DNA of 64,000 nt from positions 1-64,000 of the forward strand of contig LNEY01000027.1 of the NCBI GenBank assembly GCA_001464195.1. The letters run 5' to 3'. A program made the position numbers and the translations under genes. Shown piece after piece: positions 27,387-35,257 of this stretch. How positions within the stretch are numbered: the stretch's first letter is position 1; each line of letters starts with the position of its first letter. The notes beneath the pieces are model-generated. The model did not search any database. It saw only the letters and a list, made by a program, of their open reading frames with translations, and had not been told where the DNA came from. The stretch comes from Burkholderiales bacterium Ga0077547. GTDB lineage: Bacteria > Pseudomonadota > Gammaproteobacteria > Burkholderiales > Burkholderiaceae_C.

Positions 27387-28121
27387 ATGATCGACATCCA
27401 GAACGTCTCCAAGTGGTACGGCAGCTTCCAGGTGTTGACCGACTGTTCCACCTCGATCCAGAAAGGTGAAGTGGTGGTGGTCTGCGGCCCCTCAGGCTCG
27501 GGCAAGAGCACGCTGATCAAGACGGTCAATGCGCTGGAGCCCTTCCAGAAGGGCGACATCATCGTTGATGGCATCAGCATCGCCGATCCGAAGACCAACC
27601 TGCCGAAGCTGCGCGCCCGGGTGGGCATGGTGTTCCAGCATTTCGAGTTGTTCCCGCACCTCACCGTGACCGAAAACCTGACGCTCGCGCAGATCCGCGT
27701 GCTCAAGCGCAGCCCTGACGATGCCAAGGCGCGCGGTCTGAAGATGCTCGACCGCGTCGGGTTGATGGTGCACAAGGACAAGTTCCCTGGCCAGCTCTCC
27801 GGCGGTCAGCAGCAGCGGGTGGCGATCGCCCGCGCTTTAAGCGCGGACCCGATCGTGATGCTCTTCGATGAACCCACCTCGGCGCTCGACCCCGAGATGG
27901 TGGGCGAGGTGCTCGACGTGATGGTGCAGCTGGCCCAGGAAGGCATGACGATGATGTGCGTCACCCACGAAATGGGCTTTGCGCGCAAGGTCAGCCACCG
28001 CGTGATCTTCATGGACGCGGGCAAGATCATCGAAGACTGCGCTCGGGAAGCCTTCTTCGGACAGCCCGAGCAGCGCTCGCCGCGGGCCAAGGAATTCCTC
28101 TCGAAGATCCTGCAGCATTGA
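27387..28121 (+). CDS. gltL: Amino-acid ABC transporter ATPase GltL
   Basis: ATP-binding subunit of the glutamate/aspartate-type importer, 244 residues. Walker [10 protein letters not shown] (about residue 35), Q-loop [20 protein letters not shown], signature [15 protein letters not shown], Walker [17 protein letters not shown] and the switch His in [11 protein letters not shown] are all intact. It follows the polar amino-acid transporter pattern (HisP/GlnQ/GltL) throughout. It is the last gene of the operon. mazF converges on it, with 24 bases between stops and no obvious terminator. Confidence 0.94.
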   Translation: MIDIQNVSKWYGSFQVLTDCSTSIQKGEVVVVCGPSGSGKSTLIKTVNALEPFQKGDIIVDGISIADPKTNLPKLRARVGMVFQHFELFPHLTVTENLTLAQIRVLKRSPDDAKARGLKMLDRVGLMVHKDKFPGQLSGGQQQRVAIARALSADPIVMLFDEPTSALDPEMVGEVLDVMVQLAQEGMTMMCVTHEMGFARKVSHRVIFMDAGKIIEDCAREAFFGQPEQRSPRAKEFLSKILQH

Positions 28122-28145
28122 GCGTGGGCCGGAACCTACCAGGCC

Positions 28146-28484
28146 TCAGATCGCGAACATCGCCTGCAAATTCGCCAGCACCTGCACCAGGGTTGGCGCC
28201 TTGACGGCGCCCAGCCGCTGCACTAGCCGTTGACGGTCCAAAGTGCGCAACTGATCTAGCAGGATCAAGCCGTTCTTGCGCTGAAACGAGATCGGCACAC
28301 GAAACGGTGCGGGGCGACTGCCGGTGGTCATCGGGGCCACGATGAGGGTGCGCAGATGCTGGTTCATTTCCGGCGGGGACACGACCACGCAAGGCCGCGT
28401 CTTTTGAATCTCACTGCCGATGGTCGGATCGAGTGCGGCCAGCCAGATCTCGCCACGATGTGGTGCGCCTACGGAAGTCACCAC
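28146..28484 (-). CDS. mazF: MazF/PemK-family mRNA endonuclease toxin
   Basis: Toxin of a type II toxin-antitoxin pair, 112 residues. The SH3-like barrel opens with HRGEIWLAALDPTIGSEIQKTRPCVVVSP, where the RGEIW and QKTRP segments carry the conserved Arg/Thr of the active site. VAPMTTG and a conserved LDQLRTLDR strand follow. It would cut RNA at short specific sites when antitoxin is lost. It starts with GTG (28484, or a second GTG at 28481) inside the last codons of mazE, a 7-base overlap typical for TA pairs. The cut site cannot be predicted. Confidence 0.92.
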   Translation of the reverse strand: MVTSVGAPHRGEIWLAALDPTIGSEIQKTRPCVVVSPPEMNQHLRTLIVAPMTTGSRPAPFRVPISFQRKNGLILLDQLRTLDRQRLVQRLGAVKAPTLVQVLANLQAMFAI

Positions 28485-28726
28485 GCCAGAGCTCCGTCGC
28501 CTTCGTTGGCGAATTCAGGCCACACCGGTCTGTCGTCGCCCGCAGCGGCGATGGCAGCACTGGCCTCAGACCAACCTTCTCGCGGGGATCGCTTGGTGGG
28601 GCGCAGCACGATGGCGCCGTTCTCGACCCGCATCTCCGCCTCGCCGGTCAGGCCGACCTCGACAAGCAGTGGCTTCGGAATGATGACGCCTTGGGAATTG
28701 CCCAGTTTGCGCAACGTGGTCAGCAT
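28478..28726 (-). CDS. mazE: MazE/AbrB-family antitoxin
   Basis: DNA-binding antitoxin of 82 residues. The swapped-hairpin AbrB/MazE domain reads LRKLGNSQGVIIPKPLLVEVGL and then MRVENGAIVLRP. The C-terminal part is acidic and flexible with PVWPEFANEGDG, the region that normally wraps the toxin. AAGGA 8 bases before the ATG is a good ribosome site. The operon reads away from pyrC and has a promoter with a palindrome over the -10 box, fitting autorepression by the MazEF complex. Confidence 0.9.
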   Translation of the reverse strand: MLTTLRKLGNSQGVIIPKPLLVEVGLTGEAEMRVENGAIVLRPTKRSPREGWSEASAAIAAAGDDRPVWPEFANEGDGALAW

Positions 28727-28752
28727 GGCTGCGATCCTTGAAAGTTTGACAT

Positions 28753-28783
28753 TGTTATAACATGCATGAGCGGGCATTGTCGA
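28753..28783 (-). promoter_or_regulatory. mazEF promoter with overlapping operator
   Basis: On the minus strand, TCGACA (-35, 28778-28783) and TATAAC (-10, 28754-28759) are 18 bases apart, upstream of mazE. A perfect palindrome TGTTATAACA (28753-28762) covers the -10 box, as expected for an autoregulated toxin-antitoxin operator. Confidence 0.6.
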
Positions 28784-28832
28784 TATGCCGTCCGCTCTCG
28801 CAGAGTCCAATATCGCCGTGCAAAATTGCTTG

Positions 28833-29876
28833 ATGAACTTGTTGCCCTCGACATTGACATTGCGGCGCCCGGACGACTGGCATCTGCACCTGCGCGACGG
28901 CGCAGCACTGGCCGCAGTGCTGCCCGACACCGCACGGCAGTTCGCCCGCGCCATCGTGATGCCCAACCTGAAGCCGCCGGTGACCACCACCGCGCAGGCG
29001 CTGGCCTATGCCGGGCGCATCCGTGCGGCACTGCCCGCAGGCTTGTCGTTCGAGCCGCTGATGACGCTGTACCTGACCGACCGCTTGCCCGCCGACGAGA
29101 TCGTGCGCGCGAAGGAGGCCGGCATCGTCGCGGTCAAGCTGTACCCAGCGGGCGCCACCACCAACAGCGATGCCGGCGTGACCGATCTGCGCCTGACCTA
29201 CCCGACGCTCGAAGCCATGCAGCGCGCCGGCATGCCACTGCTGGTGCACGGCGAGGTGACCGATGCCGACATCGACCTGTTCGACCGTGAGGCCGTGTTC
29301 ATCGACACCAAGCTGATCCCGCTGCGGCGCGATTTTCCCGAGCTGAAGATCGTGTTCGAGCACATCACCACCCGCGAGGCCGCGCAGTACGTCGCTTCGG
29401 CTGGCGCCCACACCGCCGCCACGCTGACCGCACACCACCTGCTCTACAACCGCAATGCCTTGTTCACCGGTGGTGTGCGGCCGCACTACTACTGCCTGCC
29501 GGTGCTCAAGCGCGAGGTGCACCGCCAGGCGCTGGTCGCGGCGGCCACCTCGGGCAGCGATCGCTTCTTCCTCGGCACCGACAGCGCACCGCATGCGGCG
29601 CATCTGAAGGAGCACGCCTGTGGCTGCGCCGGTTGCTACACCGCGCTGACAGCGATCGAGCTGTATGCCGAAGCCTTCGAGGCGGCGGGTGCGTTGGAGC
29701 GCTTGGAAGGTTTCGCCAGCGTTCACGGCCCGGCGTTTTATGGCCTGCCACTCAACGCCGGCACGATCACACTGCGCCGCGAAACCTGGACCTTGCCTGA
29801 ATCGCTGCCGTATGGCGACGGACAGTTGAAGCCGCTGCGTGGCGGCGAAGCCCTGACCTGGCGCTTGGTCGCCTGA
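28833..29876 (+). CDS. pyrC: Dihydroorotase
   Basis: Zinc enzyme closing carbamoyl-aspartate to dihydroorotate in pyrimidine synthesis, cytoplasmic. It has 347 residues, the type II (E. coli-like) size. The metal-binding motif DWHLHLRDG is at the start and the carboxylated Lys in [36 protein letters not shown] and [14 protein letters not shown] supply the other zinc ligands and the catalytic Asp. The ATG at 28833 fits the family; no good Shine-Dalgarno is visible, so the start is moderately sure. It is divergent from mazEF and 13 bases upstream of the NYN gene. Confidence 0.94.
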   Translation: MNLLPSTLTLRRPDDWHLHLRDGAALAAVLPDTARQFARAIVMPNLKPPVTTTAQALAYAGRIRAALPAGLSFEPLMTLYLTDRLPADEIVRAKEAGIVAVKLYPAGATTNSDAGVTDLRLTYPTLEAMQRAGMPLLVHGEVTDADIDLFDREAVFIDTKLIPLRRDFPELKIVFEHITTREAAQYVASAGAHTAATLTAHHLLYNRNALFTGGVRPHYYCLPVLKREVHRQALVAAATSGSDRFFLGTDSAPHAAHLKEHACGCAGCYTALTAIELYAEAFEAAGALERLEGFASVHGPAFYGLPLNAGTITLRRETWTLPESLPYGDGQLKPLRGGEALTWRLVA

Positions 29877-29889
29877 ACCTGGACCCTGC

Positions 29890-30795
29890 ATGGACACCAC
29901 CCACCGCATCGCGCTGCTGATCGATGCCGACAACGTTTCCGTCGATGTGCTGCGGCAGATCCTGCACCGGCTGCAGCTCACGGGGCATCGCCTGCAGCAC
30001 CGACGCGCCTACGGCAGCGTGCAGAAAGCGGTCGAGTTCGCCGAGATCTGCCGCGACCACGCGATCCGCTTCCTGCCCAGCACCTTCGCCGGGCCGAACG
30101 CCACCGACATCGCGATGGCGATCGACGCGATCGAGTTGATGCTGCGCCAGCCGGTCGACGAGGTGGTGATCGTGTCGTCTGACATGGACTACTCGCCGCT
30201 GATCGTGCGATTGCGCGAACTGGGCTGCCGTGTCACCGGGTATGGTCAGCAAGGCAAATCCGGGCGTGACATCGAGCGCGACTACGAGCGGGTCTACGAC
30301 AGCTTCGAGGTGGTGGCTCTGAGCAATGCGCGGCCCGTGGCACGAGCCACCAGACCGAGTAACTTGAGTGAGGCAAAGCGGGCGGTGGCTGCACTTGCCG
30401 CCGCAAAAGTAGTGCCGACTCCGCCGGCGCCAGCCCCCGTTCGTCCTTCGCCAAAGGCGTCTCCACTCGCTGCACCTATAGCCAAAGTTGCGCAAAAGCG
30501 AGCCTCACCTTCTCCACGCCCTGCTGCAAAGAAGGCGACACCTGCCGCTAAGGCGGTGACCCAGACCCTGCCCGCAGCGGTCGACGCGGTGCTGCAGGCC
30601 TGCCCTGACCTGCGCAGTGGCACCCCGGTGCGCCTGAACGGCGTGGCGGTGGCGCTGCGCGAGCGGGGGCTGCTGACCAAGAGCGGCAAGACCACGTCTT
30701 TCTTCAAGAAGCTGGAGGCGCATTTCGCGCTGCTGCCGGCGGACAAGCCGCAGTCGGTGCGCTTTCTAGGCAGCAGTGCTGGCGCTGTCGGCTGA
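29890..30795 (+). CDS. NYN-domain putative ribonuclease with C-terminal OST-HTH/LOTUS domain
   Basis: Protein of 301 residues with two domains. Residues 1-145 form a PIN-like NYN (LabA/DUF88) domain with the acidic motifs LLIDADNVS, GPNATDIAMAIDA and VSSDMDYSPLI, the expected metal-binding carboxylates of a nuclease. A Pro/Ala/Lys-rich linker (about residues 150-220) is probably disordered. Residues 222-295 resemble an OST-HTH/LOTUS RNA-binding domain (VRLNGVAVALRERG, then KTTSFFKKLEAHF). RNA is therefore the likely substrate, but no target is known. The linker has a more repetitive codon pattern than its neighbours. It may be cotranscribed with pyrC (13-base gap) and the DUF3025 gene (14-base gap). 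Confidence 0.83.
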   Translation: MDTTHRIALLIDADNVSVDVLRQILHRLQLTGHRLQHRRAYGSVQKAVEFAEICRDHAIRFLPSTFAGPNATDIAMAIDAIELMLRQPVDEVVIVSSDMDYSPLIVRLRELGCRVTGYGQQGKSGRDIERDYERVYDSFEVVALSNARPVARATRPSNLSEAKRAVAALAAAKVVPTPPAPAPVRPSPKASPLAAPIAKVAQKRASPSPRPAAKKATPAAKAVTQTLPAAVDAVLQACPDLRSGTPVRLNGVAVALRERGLLTKSGKTTSFFKKLEAHFALLPADKPQSVRFLGSSAGAVG

Positions 30796-30809
30796 GGCCG
30801 AGACATCCC

Positions 30810-31559
30810 GTGGATCTGGCGATCGACTGGTCCGCGCCATGGCTCGCGCCCTACCGCGCCATCGGCGAGCCCGTCACCCATGCCGTCGCTGTCGGCATGC
30901 CGCTGGTCGAGGCGTTGAATCGTTCGTCTGAGCGGCCTCCGCGCTTCGTCGAACCCTCCGCGCTGCCGCCCGGCGAGCCCTATGAGGCGTTCATTGCCCG
31001 AACTGGCAGCGTGCCGACCCGCCAGAACACCCACGACCTGTTCAACGCGCTGGTGTGGCGCACGCATCCGCAGTTGAAGACCCATCTGAATGCCCGGCAG
31101 GCCGAACAGATCGAGCGTGCGGGTGTTGGCGCTGTGCGTGGGGCGTTCCGGGACGCGCTGACGCTGTTCGACGAGAACGCCGCCTGGCTGCAGGCGCCGG
31201 GGCCGTTGACTGAGGCGTTGCAGCAGCGAAACTGGGTGCAGTTGTTCGTCACCCACCGCGCGCTGTGGCGCGACACACGGTTGGTGCTGTTCGGCCATGC
31301 GCTGCTCGACAAGTTGTTGCAGCCCCGCAAGGCGATCACGGCGCACGTCTGGGTGGTGCCGATGGAGATGGCCGATCCGGCCGCATGGTTGACGCAGCAA
31401 CTGACGGCTGAATCGCTGGCGCGCAAGCCCTGGCTGCCCTTGCCCGTGCTGGGGGTGCCGGGCTGGTGGAACTCCAACGAGCAAATCGGCTTCTATGACG
31501 ACGCAGCGGTGTTTCGCAGACCGGCTCCGACCTTGAAAATGGCTGTACCGGCCGCATAA
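30810..31559 (+). CDS. DUF3025-family protein
   Basis: Protein of 249 residues that matches, from memory, the DUF3025 family found in proteobacteria. The core pattern is TRQNTHDLFNALVWRTHPQLKTHLNARQ, with NWVQLFVTHRALWRDTRLVLFGHALLD in the middle and LPLPVLGVPGWWNSNE near the end. No catalytic motif is known to me for this family and no signal peptide or membrane segment is visible. It follows the NYN gene by 14 bases and precedes htpX by 30. The function is unknown. Confidence 0.75.
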   Translation: MDLAIDWSAPWLAPYRAIGEPVTHAVAVGMPLVEALNRSSERPPRFVEPSALPPGEPYEAFIARTGSVPTRQNTHDLFNALVWRTHPQLKTHLNARQAEQIERAGVGAVRGAFRDALTLFDENAAWLQAPGPLTEALQQRNWVQLFVTHRALWRDTRLVLFGHALLDKLLQPRKAITAHVWVVPMEMADPAAWLTQQLTAESLARKPWLPLPVLGVPGWWNSNEQIGFYDDAAVFRRPAPTLKMAVPAA

Positions 31560-31589
31560 CCCCCACGTCTCGTCGTTCCAAAGGACACC

Positions 31590-32477
31590 ATGAAACGCAT
31601 TGCCTTGTTCTTGCTGACCAACGTCGCCGTGATGGTGGTGTTGGGCATCGTCGTGAACCTGCTCGGCCTCAACACCTTCCTGACCGCCAACGGGCTCAAC
31701 CTGGGTGCGCTGCTCGGCTTCTCGCTGGTGATGGGCTTTGGCGGCGCGATCATCTCGCTGCTGATCAGCAAGCCGATGGCGAAATGGACCACCGGCGCGC
31801 AGGTGATCAACGATTCACCTGACCCGACGCACCGCTGGCTGGTGACCAGCGTTGCGCGCTGTGCCGAAAAGGCGGGTATCACGATGCCCGAGGTCGCCAT
31901 CTACGAGGGCGCACCGAACGCCTTTGCCACCGGCGCGTTCAAGAATTCAGCGCTGGTCGCGGTATCGACCGGGCTGGTGCAATCGATGACACGCGACGAA
32001 GTCGACGCAGTGATCGGCCATGAAGTCGCCCACATCGCCAACGGCGACATGGTCACCATGACCTTGATCCAGGGCGTGATGAACACCTTCGTCGTGTTCC
32101 TGTCGCGCGTGATCGGTTACGTGGTCGACCGCATCATCTTGCGCAACAACAGCGAACGCCCTGGTGTCGGCTACATGATCACCACCGTGGTGATGGACCT
32201 GCTGCTGGGCGTGCTGGCCGCGATCATCGTCGCCTGGTTCTCGCGCCAGCGCGAGTTCCGCGCCGACGCCGGCGCGGCACAGTTGCTGGGCCGCAAGCAG
32301 CCGATGATCAACGCGCTCGCCCGGCTGGGCGGCCTCGATCCTGGCGAAATGCCGAAGGCGCTGTCCGCGATGGGCATCAGTTCGCGCCCCAGCGGTCTGA
32401 TGGCATTGTTCTCGTCGCACCCGCCGATGGAAGAGCGCATCGCACGCCTGCGTGGCGACAGCAATCTGCCTTCTTGA
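31590..32477 (+). CDS. htpX: Membrane zinc protease HtpX
   Basis: Inner-membrane M48 metalloprotease that degrades misfolded membrane proteins under envelope or heat stress. It has 295 residues. Two N-terminal membrane segments ([20 protein letters not shown] and [19 protein letters not shown]) come first. The zinc motif [10 protein letters not shown] (about residue 145) carries HExxH, and the third ligand Glu is in [14 protein letters not shown]. Two more membrane segments lie between. The C-terminus has the usual [13 protein letters not shown]. RNase P RNA follows on the same strand. Confidence 0.95.
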   Translation: MKRIALFLLTNVAVMVVLGIVVNLLGLNTFLTANGLNLGALLGFSLVMGFGGAIISLLISKPMAKWTTGAQVINDSPDPTHRWLVTSVARCAEKAGITMPEVAIYEGAPNAFATGAFKNSALVAVSTGLVQSMTRDEVDAVIGHEVAHIANGDMVTMTLIQGVMNTFVVFLSRVIGYVVDRIILRNNSERPGVGYMITTVVMDLLLGVLAAIIVAWFSRQREFRADAGAAQLLGRKQPMINALARLGGLDPGEMPKALSAMGISSRPSGLMALFSSHPPMEERIARLRGDSNLPS

Positions 32478-32501
32478 CCCGCGGTTGTATCTCGCCCCTG
32501 A

Positions 32502-32507
32502 GATAAT
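32502..32507 (+). promoter_or_regulatory. -10 box of rnpB
   Basis: GATAAT (5 of 6 consensus) ends 7 bases before the first base of the P1 helix of RNase P RNA, the right distance for its start point. No -35 box with standard spacing is clear; TTGACC at 32474-32479 lies too far (22 bases). Confidence 0.5.
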
Positions 32508-32514
32508 CCGCTGG

Positions 32515-32878
32515 TGAAGCAAGCCAGACCGTCGCTGGTGCACCGTCCCGAAAGGGCGCACTGGAGGAAGGTCCGGACTGCACAGGGCAGCGCAGCAGCT
32601 AACGGCTGTCCACCGCGAGGTGAGGATCAGAGTCGGGGTTCGGGCCGCAAGGCCCGGACCTCGGGTGAAACGAGCAATCTCTGCGCGCAGCAACACCAAA
32701 TAGGCCAGCGTGAGCGGCGCGGCAGCGACCGCGCTCGTTTGAAGTGTGGCTCCGCACTAGCTGGCGGGTAGGTGGCATCGAGCCGTGCAGCGATGCACGG
32801 CCCAGAGGAATGGCGGTCACGGCAGGGCGGGCGCAAGCCCGTTTGGCTGCACAGAATCCGGCCTATCGGCTCGCTTCA
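32515..32878 (+). ncRNA. rnpB: RNase P RNA (bacterial type A)
   Basis: Catalytic RNA that cuts the 5' leader from pre-tRNAs. The 5' core GAGGAAGGTCCGGACTGCACAG (here 32572-32585 and following) is unmistakable, and CAGCAACACCAAATAGG, GGGTAGGTGGCATCGAGCC, CAGAGGAATGGCGGTCACGG and ACAGAATCCGGCCTATCGGC are the other universal blocks in order. The ends pair as P1: TGAAGC-A-AGCC at 32515 with GGCT-C-GCTTCA ending at 32878. Length is about 364 bases. It fills the 454-base gap between htpX and the MFS gene. Confidence 0.96.
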
Positions 32879-32931
32879 CACTAATTTTCGGCAGACGCCC
32901 GCACGGTGCCTGCGCAGACCGAACGGACCCG

Positions 32932-34137
32932 ATGAACCCTGACGCTTCCACGCTCTGGCGCCGGCCGCGCTGGGCGCTGGCGGCGCTGCTCGCCTGCCTG
33001 GGCATGGTCGGCCCGTTCTCGATCGACACCTACCTGCCGGCCTTCAGCGGCATGGCGACGTCGATCGGTGCCACGCCGGTGGAGATGCAGCAGACGCTGT
33101 CGGCCTACCTGTTTGGTTTTGCGGTGATGAACCTGTTTCACGGGGCGCTGTCAGACAGCCTGGGCCGCCGGCCCGTCGTGCTCTGGGGAGTGGCGGTGTT
33201 CACGTTGGCGTCGGTCGGTTGCGCGCTGTCGTCGCACATCGGCCCGCTCGTGTTCTTCCGGGCACTGCAGGGCATGGCGGCGGGGGCTGGCATCGTGGTG
33301 TCGCGCGCGGTGATCCGCGACATGTTCCCACCGGCTGATGCGCAGCGGGTGATGTCGCAGGTGACGATCTATTTCGGCATTGCGCCTGCCATCGCGCCGC
33401 TGGTCGGCGGAGTGCTGTTCGTGCACATGGGCTGGCAGGCCATCTTCTGGTTCCTGAGTGCCCTCGGCGCCGCGCTGTGGATCGCCAACCACCGGCTGTT
33501 GCCGGAATCGCTGCACCCGAGCCACCGCCAGCCTCTGAATCTGCGGCATCTGTTTCGCGGCTACGCCGAACTCGGCAGCAGCGGGCGGTTTCTGGCCCTG
33601 TCGCTCGCCGCCGGCGTGCCCTTCAACGGCATGTTCCTGTATGTGCTGTCGGCGCCGGTGTTTCTGGGTGAGCACCTCGGGTTGCCGCCCCAGCACTTCT
33701 TCGTTCTGTTTCTGATCACCATTGCCGGCATCATGGGCGGCGCGTTCCTCTCGGGACGTCTGGCGGGACGCATGCCGGCAAACCGGCAGGTCAATCTGGG
33801 GTTCGCCATCATGGCGGCGGTGTCGCTGCTGAATCTCGCGCTGAACCTGGCCTTCGGCGCGCAGGCCTGGTGGGCCATGTGGCCGATCGGCGTCTACTGC
33901 TTTGGCTGGGCTCTGATGGTGCCCGTGGTCACGTTGATGGTGCTCGATCAGGCCCCCGACCGGCGTGGCATGGCCTCGTCCTTGCAGGCCTGTATCGGCA
34001 GCGTGTCCAGCGGACTGGTGGCCGGGGTGATGGCGCCGTGGGTCATGCATTCGACCGTGGCGCTGGCCATCGGGGCGGTGGTGCTGATGGGCACCGGGCT
34101 GATCGCATGGCGTTGGGTGGAGGCGCAAGGGGACTGA
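32932..34137 (+). CDS. Bcr/CflA-family multidrug efflux MFS transporter
   Basis: Proton-driven drug exporter of the inner membrane, 401 residues with about 12 membrane segments. The opening MVGPFSIDTYLPAFSGMA is the DHA1/Bcr-type TM1 motif with a conserved Asp. GALSDSLGRRPVVLWG is the MFS loop 2-3 signature, and GAGIVVSRAVIRDMFP is the Bcr-specific TM5 region. The start at 32932 gives the family N-terminus; further upstream lies rnpB. It stands alone, with no regulator gene beside it. Substrates of this family include bicyclomycin, chloramphenicol and sulfonamides, but none can be assigned here. Confidence 0.9.
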   Translation: MNPDASTLWRRPRWALAALLACLGMVGPFSIDTYLPAFSGMATSIGATPVEMQQTLSAYLFGFAVMNLFHGALSDSLGRRPVVLWGVAVFTLASVGCALSSHIGPLVFFRALQGMAAGAGIVVSRAVIRDMFPPADAQRVMSQVTIYFGIAPAIAPLVGGVLFVHMGWQAIFWFLSALGAALWIANHRLLPESLHPSHRQPLNLRHLFRGYAELGSSGRFLALSLAAGVPFNGMFLYVLSAPVFLGEHLGLPPQHFFVLFLITIAGIMGGAFLSGRLAGRMPANRQVNLGFAIMAAVSLLNLALNLAFGAQAWWAMWPIGVYCFGWALMVPVVTLMVLDQAPDRRGMASSLQACIGSVSSGLVAGVMAPWVMHSTVALAIGAVVLMGTGLIAWRWVEAQGD

Positions 34138-34218
34138 ATTGCACGGGCCGACTCAAGCCGGGCGGGCGGGTACCGATACCCCAAAGAGTCCCTCGGGTTT
34201 GTCCCAGGAGTGTTCCCC

Positions 34219-35220
34219 GTGCTGCTGTTTCGTCAACGCCCCTTTGCTTTCGCTGTGCGCCTGTGCGCTACGGTGACCTGCGTCATCGGCATGCCGATGG
34301 TGCAGGCAGGTTCCTTGCAAACGATCGACCCGATGGAGGCGATACGCGAGCGCCTCGCGGCCAAGCTCGGCGCGGTGCCGGTTGCGCCCAGTGCGTCTGC
34401 GGGCGTGTTGAAGGTGACCGCGCCGCCTCCAAGTGCGTCTGCGGCAGCCGATCGATCGACATCTGGCGGCGTGTCATCGCTGACGGCGCGCGTGCAGCCC
34501 ACGTCAGCCGCCGCCAAGCGGTCCGTCGCATCGCCAACACCGCATGCGTCTCCTTGGACTTACGACGGTGCCCATGGTCCCAGCGAATGGGCCCGGCTGT
34601 CTCCCGCGAACGCCACCTGCGCCAGCGGCGAGCGGCAAAGCCCGATCGACATCACCGACGGCATCAAGGTCGATCTCGATGCGGTGCAGTTCGATTACCG
34701 GCCGAGTGGCTTTCGCGTGGTCGACAACGGGCACACGGTGCAGGTCAACGTCACTCCCGGCAACACCATCGAGGTCATGGGCCGGCGCTACGAATTGGTG
34801 CAATTCCACTTTCACCGACCGTCCGAGGAGCGCATCGACGGCAAGCCGTTCGACATGGTGGCGCACCTGCTGCACAAGAGCGCGGATGGCAGGCTGGCGA
34901 TGGTCGCGGTGCTGCTCGAGCGCGGCAGCGCGCAAGCGGTGGTGCAGGCGGTGTGGAACAACCTGCCGCTGGAGAAGGGCGACGAGCTGACCGCCAAAGG
35001 CCAGATCGATCTCGCAGAACTGCTCCCGAGCGATCGCCGCTACTACACCTACATGGGCTCACTGACGACACCGCCTTGCAGCGAAGGCGTGCTCTGGATG
35101 GTGATGAAGACGCCGGTGCAGATCTCGCCGGAGCAGCTGGCCATCTTCTCCCGGCTCTACCCGATGAACGCGCGGCCGATTCAGGCGCAGCGCGGTCGCC
35201 TCATCAAAGAATCGAACTGA
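34219..35220 (+). CDS. Periplasmic alpha-carbonic anhydrase
   Basis: Zinc enzyme interconverting CO2 and bicarbonate. It has 333 residues. A signal peptide (ending near MVQAGS) directs it to the periplasm, and a Ser/Ala/Pro-rich spacer of about 80 residues precedes the catalytic domain, which begins [15 protein letters not shown]. The zinc ligands are in [12 protein letters not shown] (two His) and MVAHLLHK (third His); the Glu of PSEE, and Thr of [10 protein letters not shown] complete the site. Two Cys (NATCASG and PPCSEG) should form the family disulfide. GTG at 34219 is chosen because AGGAG lies 8 bases before it; the GTG at 34210 overlaps that site. Confidence 0.92.
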   Translation: MLLFRQRPFAFAVRLCATVTCVIGMPMVQAGSLQTIDPMEAIRERLAAKLGAVPVAPSASAGVLKVTAPPPSASAAADRSTSGGVSSLTARVQPTSAAAKRSVASPTPHASPWTYDGAHGPSEWARLSPANATCASGERQSPIDITDGIKVDLDAVQFDYRPSGFRVVDNGHTVQVNVTPGNTIEVMGRRYELVQFHFHRPSEERIDGKPFDMVAHLLHKSADGRLAMVAVLLERGSAQAVVQAVWNNLPLEKGDELTAKGQIDLAELLPSDRRYYTYMGSLTTPPCSEGVLWMVMKTPVQISPEQLAIFSRLYPMNARPIQAQRGRLIKESN

Positions 35221-35257
35221 GCGTGTCTCACCCCAACCCGTTATCCAGCTGCTGACC

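Noticed and set aside
32514..32836. Open frames across 32.5-32.8 kb on both strands
   Set aside because: They lie inside RNase P RNA, whose conserved blocks explain the sequence.
33870..35255. Plus-strand frame of 461 codons across the MFS and carbonic anhydrase genes
   Set aside because: It is Arg/Gly-rich shadow coding in another frame; both real genes have clear motifs in the correct frame.
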